Below the pieces are notes generated by a model. That model saw only the letters and a list, made by a program, of their open reading frames with translations. It made no database searches and had not been told where the DNA came from. Positions 1-5,106 of a DNA stretch of 11,661 nt are shown piece by piece (within the stretch, counting starts at the first letter, position 1; every line of letters begins with the position of its first letter). The DNA is from Anaerolineae bacterium. GTDB lineage: Bacteria; Chloroflexota; Anaerolineae; UBA1429. Position numbers and translations under genes: made by a program. The DNA lies in NCBI GenBank assembly GCA_007118555.1, contig SKRJ01000054.1, forward strand, positions 1 through 11,661, in the 5' to 3' direction.

Positions 1-1
1 C

Positions 2-403
2 ATTCAACAGCGCTACTCGTACCTGCGGCCCAATCCCGGCGCCGATTTCGGGCACCAGACCGCCTGCAACACCGACCTGCTGGACTATACACGTGCCCGT
101 GGGCTGCGCCTGCTGGCCTACTCGTCGCTGTTGGGCGGCAGCTATGTGCGCACCGATCGTCCTGTGGCGGGGCAGTATCAGGGGCCGGATACCGACGCCC
201 GCTTGGAGGCGCTGCGGACCGTGGCGGCCCACGTGGACGCCACGCCCAACCGGGTCGTGCTGGCCTGGCTCATGCAGAGCGAGCCGGCGGTCATTCCGCT
301 GTTCGGGGCCAGCAGCGTGGTGCAATTGGAGGAGAACCTGGGTGCGCTGGAGGTGCGCCTCGACCCCGAGCAGATGGCGCGCCTCAACGAGGCTTCCTGC
401 TGA
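2..403 (+). CDS. Aldo/keto reductase, C-terminal part (5' end outside window)
   Basis: This is the last 133 residues of an aldo/keto reductase, an NAD(P)H-dependent oxidoreductase with a TIM-barrel fold acting on aldehydes, ketones or sugars. The open frame enters from the left edge (first full codon at base 2) and ends at TGA 401-403. What is visible matches the C-terminal third of the family: a YSSLLGG segment after a strand of the barrel, a VVLAWLMQ helix, and the cofactor-binding stretch IPLFGASSVVQLEENLGAL, followed by the usual closing pattern of LDPEQMARLNEA. The catalytic Asp/Tyr/Lys/His residues lie upstream and cannot be checked. An ATG at 131 is internal, because family-like sequence continues upstream of it. 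The gene converges on the GNAT gene with only 35 bases between stop codons, and I see no convincing terminator there. The family is fairly certain; the substrate is unknown. Confidence 0.88.
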   Translation: MQQRYSYLRPNPGADFGHQTACNTDLLDYTRARGLRLLAYSSLLGGSYVRTDRPVAGQYQGPDTDARLEALRTVAAHVDATPNRVVLAWLMQSEPAVIPLFGASSVVQLEENLGALEVRLDPEQMARLNEASC

Positions 404-438
404 TCCGACCGGCCTCTGGCTGTGCGACCACGATCCGC

Positions 439-924
439 TCAGGCGCCCATCACCTTGCGGTACTGGTAACATTCGTTCTGTTCGCCCACCCGTTCAAAGC
501 CGCACTTGATCTCGTAATAGTAGTGGTTCTTGGTGGCCCAGCAGGGCGTCTCCAGCCGCCAGCTCTTTGCGTCGGGGTAGGCCGTCTCGACCCACTGCCA
601 GATCCGGGTGCCCAGGCCGCGGTCCTGATAGGCAGGGTCGACGAACACCGTCCCCAATAAGTTGTGCCCGTCGGGCATGTCCCACACGATGACACAGCCC
701 ACCAGGGCATCCCCCAGCAGCACGCTGTAGCCGACGCTCTCTTTGTAGCCCAGGACCCACTCGCGGAAAAAGCCGCCGTCGTCATAGCCCGGCGGGCCGC
801 CCTTGGCCTGGCCCCGGTGTTTCAGCGTGTCGTCGTCAAAGGCCCGGGTCATCAGGGCGGTCAGGGCGGGGATATCCGCCTCGGTCATCTCGCAAAAGCG
901 CAGCTCCGCACAATCTTGCTCCAT
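439..924 (-). CDS. GNAT-family N-acetyltransferase
   Basis: A 161-residue protein of the GCN5-related acetyltransferase fold, expected to move an acetyl group from acetyl-CoA to an amine. The acetyl-CoA pyrophosphate-binding motif A is clear as Q-D-R-G-L-G at residues 100-105, preceded by the beta4 strand GTVFVDPAYQ. The end carries the typical YYYEIKCGFERVGE segment (alpha4 to beta6). The start is placed at ATG 922-924 because AAAGGAGG lies directly upstream at good spacing. An upstream in-frame GTG at 949-951 has no such signal. The gene lies 63 bases downstream of the AKR-ferredoxin gene on the same strand and may be cotranscribed with it. An imperfect hairpin lies in that gap. The substrate is not predictable; the protein does not look like a well-known subgroup such as RimI. 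Confidence 0.88.
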   Translation of the reverse strand: MEQDCAELRFCEMTEADIPALTALMTRAFDDDTLKHRGQAKGGPPGYDDGGFFREWVLGYKESVGYSVLLGDALVGCVIVWDMPDGHNLLGTVFVDPAYQDRGLGTRIWQWVETAYPDAKSWRLETPCWATKNHYYYEIKCGFERVGEQNECYQYRKVMGA

Positions 925-937
925 CGCAACGCCTCCT

Positions 938-964
938 TTGTCAGGCGCCACCGGCCTGTCACAA
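938..964 (-). other. Imperfect hairpin just upstream of the GNAT ribosome binding site
   Basis: Arms CAGGC (942-946) and GCCTG (954-958) pair around a 7-base loop. Outer arms TTGT (938-941) and ACAA (961-964) extend the stem after a 2-base bulge. Read on the minus strand, the hairpin runs straight into the AAAGGAGG of the GNAT gene. It has no T-tract, so it is not an intrinsic terminator. It might affect mRNA stability or ribosome access, or be chance in GC-rich DNA. Confidence 0.25.
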
Positions 965-987
965 TGCCATCAGATGCTGGCGGGGCG

Positions 988-2106
988 TCACGCAAATAGC
1001 TCGGCCGCCTGCTCCATCCTGTCGATAACGGTGACGCCAAAGGGGCAGCGCTCCTCGCAGACGCCGCACTGGATGCAGTCATCGGCATTGGTGGAAAGCG
1101 TCGCATAGGTCTCGCGCACGGCAGACGTCATGCTGGCGCTACCCATGTCGAGCAGCCGGTTGACCTGGCCGATATCGATGTGGGAGGGGCAGGGCAGGCA
1201 GTGATTGCAGTACACGCACTCGCCGGCCTGGTACTGGCTAAAGGCCGCCAGGAGTTGGCTGAAATCCCGGGCCGCATCGTCGGCCTCCCAATAGGCCAGC
1301 GCCTGATCCAGCTCGTCCAGATCCTTGCATCCCGGTACGACGGTAGAGACGCCCACCTGCGACAGCACATAGTGCAGGCACTGGATCGGGGTGATCGCCC
1401 GCTCCTTGGTCAGCTCCATCTTGTCGTCGCCGCCCGAAAGAAAGGTATCCAACGACATGCTGGACCCAGGCTGGAGCAGCTTGCCGCCGGCGTAGGGCTT
1501 CATGGCGACCAGGGCCACATCGTGGGCCGCGCAGGCCTGCAGGAACGCGCGCTTGCCGGGCACGGCGTTGGCGGCCAGATTGATGGGGAACATGATCACG
1601 TCCACAATCCCAGACTCGGCGGCCTGGTGCGCCGTCGAGACGGTGTGCCCCGAAAAGCCGATGGCCCGGGTCTTGCCCTGCTGCTGGAGCCGTTGCGCCA
1701 GATCCGCCAGCCCACCGGGCGCCATAACGGTGTCATAGTCCTCTTGGCCGTCACTGTTGTGCAAAAAGAGGACGTCCACATAGTCGGTGTGGTAGCGCCG
1801 CAAATAGTCCTCGATAAAGTCCTCGGCCAGCTTGGGATCGCGGGTGCGGGCGCCCTGCCCATCCTCGACGGTGGCCCCCAGGTGGGCCGTGAGCAGTACC
1901 TTGTCCCGGTAGCCCTGAAACGCCTGCCCCATGATGTCGCGAAAGCCGGGCTGGGCCCAAAAGAGATCAAAGTAGTTGATGCCGCGCTCGATGGCCTGGT
2001 GAATGACGGCATCCACGTGCGTCTGGGGCAGGTCGATGAGATACTCGGTGCCGAGAGAGAGGGCGCTGACCTCGATGCCGGTGCGGCCCAGGGTGCGCGT
2101 TTGCAT
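988..2106 (-). CDS. Aldo/keto reductase with C-terminal 2x[4Fe-4S] ferredoxin-like module
   Basis: A 372-residue cytoplasmic oxidoreductase in two parts. Residues 1 to about 285 form an AKR barrel: it opens MQTRTLGRTGIEVSALSLGT, and later shows VDVLFLHNSD, GFSGHT and VSTVVPGCKDLDEL. Residues about 290-372 carry two iron-sulfur motifs: C297-x2-C300-x2-C303-x2-C306-P and C344-x2-C347-x2-C350-x3-C354-P. Known relatives combine an NAD(P)-dependent barrel with ferredoxin-like clusters, suggesting electron transfer between ferredoxin and a carbonyl or alcohol substrate. By eye, the AKR tetrad is incomplete: Asp47 and His116 are kept, but the Tyr position (Asp+5) is Gln52 and the usual T-K is T73-A74-H75. 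The start is ATG 2104-2106 with AAAGGA upstream and a promoter at 2150-2179. The GNAT gene follows downstream. The family call is secure; the reaction is unknown. Confidence 0.92.
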   Translation of the reverse strand: MQTRTLGRTGIEVSALSLGTEYLIDLPQTHVDAVIHQAIERGINYFDLFWAQPGFRDIMGQAFQGYRDKVLLTAHLGATVEDGQGARTRDPKLAEDFIEDYLRRYHTDYVDVLFLHNSDGQEDYDTVMAPGGLADLAQRLQQQGKTRAIGFSGHTVSTAHQAAESGIVDVIMFPINLAANAVPGKRAFLQACAAHDVALVAMKPYAGGKLLQPGSSMSLDTFLSGGDDKMELTKERAITPIQCLHYVLSQVGVSTVVPGCKDLDELDQALAYWEADDAARDFSQLLAAFSQYQAGECVYCNHCLPCPSHIDIGQVNRLLDMGSASMTSAVRETYATLSTNADDCIQCGVCEERCPFGVTVIDRMEQAAELFA

Positions 2107-2149
2107 GTGCAGAGTCCTTTCTGTGGGAGCAGCGGGCTGGCAGAGGACC

Positions 2150-2179
2150 AGTGTACTACCGATGGGAACAGCATGTCAA
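2150..2179 (-). promoter_or_regulatory. Sigma70-type promoter for the AKR-ferredoxin gene
   Basis: On the minus strand there is a perfect -35 TTGACA (2174-2179), an 18-base spacer and a -10 TACACT (2150-2155, 4 of 6 matches to consensus). Transcription would start near 2143, about 37 bases upstream of the ATG at 2106. It is arranged back to back with the ytxH-like promoter. Confidence 0.6.
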
Positions 2180-2202
2180 AGATGCAAAGGCTGAATGTAT
2201 GG

Positions 2203-2231
2203 TAGACAACCGGATGCATCGGCGCTATAAT
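2203..2231 (+). promoter_or_regulatory. Near-consensus sigma70-type promoter for the YtxH-like gene
   Basis: TAGACA (2203-2208, 5 of 6) is followed by a 17-base spacer and a perfect TATAAT (2226-2231). Transcription would begin near 2238, leaving a short leader before the start codon. This also rules out upstream in-frame starts such as the one at 2151. It may also drive the downstream plus-strand genes, for which I see no separate promoter. Confidence 0.72.
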
Positions 2232-2282
2232 GAGAGTACTGGTAATCATATCCAGAGAGGATGGACAGTGAGGATGGATAAT

Positions 2283-2459
2283 ATGGACAAGCTACTGATG
2301 GGGTTCTTCCTTGGTCTTTTTATAGGTTGGGTTCTAGGTCTCCTGTCGGCTCCGCAGTCTGGCAAGGAAACAATTGACAACCTTGGCGAGCATGCCATTG
2401 AACTGCGCGATCGGGCGGCCAGCAAGGCCGAGCAGGCACGCCAAGAGGTCAAGCTATAG
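2283..2459 (+). CDS. Small YtxH-like membrane protein
   Basis: A 58-residue protein with one N-terminal hydrophobic, Gly-rich segment (residues about 5-21, with the pattern GFFLGLFIGWVLGLL). The SAPQSGKE turn follows directly, then a charged, Ala/Glu/Arg/Lys-rich helix to the end. This order (Gly-rich membrane segment, APxSGKE, amphipathic or coiled-coil helix) is that of YtxH-domain proteins, which are small envelope or stress-linked proteins of unclear function. I prefer ATG 2283 because GAGG (2270-2273) sits 9 bases before it. ATG 2274 and GTG 2268 (with AGAGAGG ending at 2260) are in-frame alternatives that add 3 or 5 residues. The promoter at 2203-2231 limits the start to after about 2238. 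The surrounding DNA is visibly less GC-rich than its neighbours. Confidence 0.8.
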   Translation: MDKLLMGFFLGLFIGWVLGLLSAPQSGKETIDNLGEHAIELRDRAASKAEQARQEVKL

Positions 2460-2526
2460 TCCAATGTCTGCCAGCAAGCGTATAGGCCTATTGTAGGTAC
2501 GAGATGCGCCGTGCGTCCGTGCAAGC

Positions 2527-2553
2527 GGGCGCGCGGCGCCCTGCCGTAGCGGC
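2527..2553 (+). other. Two tandem short GC hairpins downstream of the YtxH-like gene
   Basis: GGGCGC-GCG-GCGCCC (2527-2541) is a perfect 6-bp stem with a 3-base loop. It is followed at once by GCCG-TAG-CGGC (2543-2553). The bases after it are GCGTTGT, not a T-tract, so intrinsic termination would be weak at best. The element lies in the 177-base gap between the YtxH-like gene and the VOC gene. That gap holds no convincing ORF or promoter, only this element and a 10-bp palindrome at 2482-2491. Confidence 0.3.
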
Positions 2554-2636
2554 GCGTTGTAGCATGGCTGTGGCGGTCTGTCGGCGTGGCGTGAGGGTTG
2601 CCTGCGCCCGTGCAGGGCCCCAATTGAAGGAGAAGG

Positions 2637-3048
2637 ATGAGGATCGTCCCGAACCTGCATTTCAGCGGCAACTGCAAGGACGCCATCGCGTTGTACGAGC
2701 GGGCGTTGGGGGGCCAGGAGAAGCGTGTTGCTACGCTACAGGGATGCCAATCCCCTGGACTGGGATCCGGATGAGGGCGAGATCGATCCCGACTGCATCT
2801 ACCATGCCGAGCTGATGATCGGCCCGCAGCGCATCATGTTGAGCGACCATGCCGGTGACATACCACCGGGGAGCCCCATCTCTCTGGTGCTTTTGTTTGA
2901 CACCGCACAAGAGGCGCAACAGGCCTATGCGGCCCTGCAGGAGGGCGCCACGATTCTGGCGCCGGCTACCGAGACCACATACAGCAGCTTTTTCGCGTCG
3001 CTGATCGATCGATATGGCGTACGCTGGGAGCTGATGACAGAGCGCTGA
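2637..3048 (+). pseudogene. VOC-superfamily PhnB/glyoxalase-like protein, frameshifted
   Basis: The two halves of one VOC (vicinal oxygen chelate) PhnB-like protein lie in different frames. The start is ATG 2637 behind GAAGGAGAAGG. It reads the typical opening MRIVPNLHFSGNCKDAIALY to ERALG in frame 3. The rest of the family signature is in frame 1 and ends at TGA 3046-3048: VLLRYRDANPLDWDPDEGE, YHAELMIGPQRIMLSDH, FDTAQEAQQAYAALQEGA, TYSSFFASLIDRYGVRWELM. Unshifted, frame 3 stops at 2772 after 45 codons. Removing one G from the six-G run at 2708-2713 joins the frames as LGARRSVLLRYRDAN, the spacing I would expect from relatives. The restored protein would have 136 residues, normal for the family. 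Members often resemble glyoxalase or bleomycin-resistance proteins, but most have no known substrate. It could be a true mutation or a homopolymer sequencing error. Confidence 0.85.
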
Positions 3049-3129
3049 GCTCGCCGGGCATGGTACCGGGCGCCCGTGGGAGGGGATCCGAGTCGTGAGT
3101 CGCCAACTTTGTGGGCGCAAAGGAGCAGG

Positions 3130-4269
3130 ATGAAGATTACCGAGATCGAGACGCTGTTGATCGACCGGTACCTGTTCGTCCAAGTGCACACCGACGCCGG
3201 GCTGGTGGGCTTGGGCGAGTCGGGGGCCTGGGGCTTTTTGGAGGCCTCGGCGGGCGCCGTAGAGACCTTCAAGCGGCATCTCATCGGCCAGGATCCGCTG
3301 CGCATCGAGCATCACTGGCAGTATCTCTATCGGTGGACCCACTTTCGCGGCGCCGCCATCATGGGCGCCCTCAGCGCCATCGATCTGGCCCTGTGGGATA
3401 TTGCCGGCAAGCATTTCGACGTGCCCTGCTATCAGCTCCTGGGCGGCAAGGTACGGGACAAGGCCCGCGTCTATTACCACGTCTTTGGCGAGACCAAAGA
3501 AGAGCTGATCCAGGGATGCATCGCGGCCCGCGATCAGGGCTTTACCGCCGTCGGGCACCTTACCCCATTCCTCGACGAGCCCCGCGAGCGCCCCTATTTC
3601 GAGACCCACGCGGCCAAGATGCAAGACGCCATCGACACGGTGGGGCGCTATCGCTATGCCGTGGGCGACGCCGTGGACCTGTGCATCGAGATTCACCGGC
3701 GGCTGACCCCCGCTGAGGCCATTGTCCTGGCGCGCGGCATCGAGCCGTACCGCCCCTTTTTCTACGAGGACCCGATCCTGCCCGACAATCTCGACGCCAT
3801 GGCGCTGGTGGCCGAGCGCATCCACATCCCCATCGCCACGGGCGAGCGCCTGCACACCATCCAGGAGTTCGAGATGTTGCTGCAGCGGGGCGCCGTGCAG
3901 TATGTGCGGCCCGACGTCTGCCTGGCGGGCGGCTTGAGCCACTCGAAAAAGATCGCGGCCCTGGCCGAGGCCCACAACGTGGGCGTGGTGCCCCACAACC
4001 CGCTGAGCCCGGTCAGCACCGCCGCTTGCATCCAGCTCGCGGCCTGCATCCCGAACTTCGCCCTGCAAGAGTACCCCACAGGCGAACACGAGCCGCCCAA
4101 GAGCGAGATCGTCAAGAGCGCGATTCGGCAGGAGGACGGCTATCTGATCATTCCGGATGCGCCCGGCCTGGGCATCGAGCTGGCCGAGGACGCCGCCGAG
4201 CGCCACCCCTACCGGCCGCGGGCGGTGCAGACCCGCCTGCACGTCGATGGCTCGGTGGTCGACCAGTAA
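3130..4269 (+). CDS. Enolase-superfamily enzyme, mandelate racemase/galactonate dehydratase-like
   Basis: A 379-residue MR/MLE-family protein, of normal length. Such enzymes abstract a proton next to a carboxylate using a Mg2+ site and commonly dehydrate sugar acids. The N-terminal capping domain (about 1-115) includes LIGQDP and ALWDIAGKHFDVPCYQLLGG. The barrel carries candidate metal ligands E187 (in CIEIHRR), E213 (FFYEDP) and E239 (IATGERLH). Candidate acid/base residues are H189 and H289 (VVPHNPLSP), with E314 (LQEYP) after. The E-x-H at 187-189 stands where galactonate dehydratases have D-x-H, a conservative change. The start is ATG 3130, preceded by AAAGGAGCAGG; the frame is open upstream to 3076, but without family sequence. 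It lies between the broken VOC gene and the histidine phosphatase and may share their transcript. Its partial paralogue begins at 11433. The substrate is unknown. Confidence 0.92.
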   Translation: MKITEIETLLIDRYLFVQVHTDAGLVGLGESGAWGFLEASAGAVETFKRHLIGQDPLRIEHHWQYLYRWTHFRGAAIMGALSAIDLALWDIAGKHFDVPCYQLLGGKVRDKARVYYHVFGETKEELIQGCIAARDQGFTAVGHLTPFLDEPRERPYFETHAAKMQDAIDTVGRYRYAVGDAVDLCIEIHRRLTPAEAIVLARGIEPYRPFFYEDPILPDNLDAMALVAERIHIPIATGERLHTIQEFEMLLQRGAVQYVRPDVCLAGGLSHSKKIAALAEAHNVGVVPHNPLSPVSTAACIQLAACIPNFALQEYPTGEHEPPKSEIVKSAIRQEDGYLIIPDAPGLGIELAEDAAERHPYRPRAVQTRLHVDGSVVDQ

Positions 4270-4320
4270 CCCAGGGCTCTTGTTTCGTCGCCCTATCTCA
4301 TCACACAACGGAGTTTCCCC

Positions 4321-4998
4321 ATGCGTCTCTGGCTGATCCGCCATGCCGATCCCAATTATGCCAACGATTCCCTGACCGCCAAGGGCCACGTGCAGGCCCG
4401 GCTGCTGGCCGAGGCGCTGCTGGCGGCGCCTTTGGACGCCATCTATGTCTCGCCGTTGGGGCGGGCGCAGATGACGGCCCAATACACACTGGAGCGGCGG
4501 AACGAGTCAGCCACGACGCTGGGTTGGCTGGCCGAGCTGCGTGGCGGCTACCGCCCGGGGCACGTGGCCTGGGACATGCACCCGGCGGATGTGCTGGGCA
4601 GCGGTCAAGTGATCGGCGTCGCCGAGTGGGTGGAGCAACTCGAGTATGGCCAGCGCCTCTTGCCGGTGCTGCAAGAGTTCTGGGACGCGTGGGATGCGTT
4701 CTGCCTGGACCTGGGCTATGAGCGGCAGGGCGCGCGGTACCGCATCGTCGAGAGCAACGAGGACCAGTTGGCCATCTTCTGCCACGCGGGGGTGATCCTC
4801 TCGCTGCTGTCGCATCTGCTGCACATCCCGCCCCCGCTGGTGTACGCCCATTTCGGCTGCGACCCCTCCAGCGTCACCGTGCTGGAGACCGACGAAAAGG
4901 ATGGCTGGGCGAGCTTTCGTCTGGTGGTGCTCAACGACATGTCCCACGCCCCGGGGCTGCGCCGGAGCCCACGGGAGCACACTCGCTACGGGTTCTAG
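4321..4998 (+). CDS. Histidine phosphatase family protein (phosphoglycerate mutase-like)
   Basis: A 225-residue cytoplasmic protein of the histidine phosphatase superfamily, which hydrolyses or transfers phosphate through a phosphohistidine. The catalytic RHA motif is at the N-terminus (LIRHADP, with Arg7 and nucleophile His8). Arg48 follows in YVSPLGRAQMTA, the probable proton donor Glu72 in LAELRGG, and the second catalytic His155 in FCHAGVI. All four core residues are therefore present and the enzyme should be active. The middle section (about 75-140) is Trp- and Tyr-rich and does not point to a subgroup. ACGGAG precedes the ATG at suitable spacing. It follows the enolase-superfamily gene by 51 bases on the same strand, so cotranscription is likely. 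The region contains a weak AGGGC/GCCCT hairpin. It could act on a phosphorylated sugar, but this is only suggested by context. Confidence 0.9.
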   Translation: MRLWLIRHADPNYANDSLTAKGHVQARLLAEALLAAPLDAIYVSPLGRAQMTAQYTLERRNESATTLGWLAELRGGYRPGHVAWDMHPADVLGSGQVIGVAEWVEQLEYGQRLLPVLQEFWDAWDAFCLDLGYERQGARYRIVESNEDQLAIFCHAGVILSLLSHLLHIPPPLVYAHFGCDPSSVTVLETDEKDGWASFRLVVLNDMSHAPGLRRSPREHTRYGF

Positions 4999-5083
4999 GC
5001 GGGATGCGGGCCGGGATGCAGCGTCACGCCATCTGCGGCACGGTCCGGTGTCTCGGTCCGCATACCCGTTATGGATTCAGGGC

Positions 5084-5106
5084 GAGAAACGCCAAGATTG
5101 TTGGCG
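5084..5106 (-). terminator. Probable intrinsic terminator of mfd
   Basis: Directly after the mfd stop on the minus strand, CGCCAA (5101-5106) pairs with TTGGCG (5090-5095) around a 5-base loop. The stem is followed by TTTCTC. The stem is short and the T-tract weak, but position and orientation fit. The converging histidine phosphatase gene ends about 85 bases away; I see no good terminator for it in 4999-5083. Confidence 0.5.

Noticed and set aside
925..951. Upstream GTG start for the GNAT gene
   Set aside because: The strong AAAGGAGG lies inside this extension and is correctly spaced for the ATG at 922-924. The added residues are not family-like.
1180..2205. A 341-codon plus-strand frame opposite the AKR-ferredoxin gene
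   Set aside because: It is antisense to a gene with clear barrel and iron-sulfur motifs, and runs across the divergent promoters.
2151..2282. Upstream start of the YtxH-like frame
   Set aside because: It would precede the near-consensus promoter at 2203-2231, and the added residues do not resemble the family.
3067..3076. Palindrome CGGGCGCCCG upstream of the enolase-superfamily gene
   Set aside because: It is a short, purely G/C palindrome with no promoter elements nearby; such sequences are expected often at this base composition.
2731..4482. A 583-codon minus-strand frame opposite the VOC and enolase-superfamily genes
   Set aside because: It is a mirror of real coding sequence on the plus strand and spans a gene boundary. 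It has no family motifs or ribosome binding site of its own.
5041..5060. Direct repeat CGGTCCG (twice) between the histidine phosphatase and mfd genes
   Set aside because: Two 7-base copies in GC-rich DNA are within chance. There is no array, stem-loop with T-tract, or other repeat pattern.
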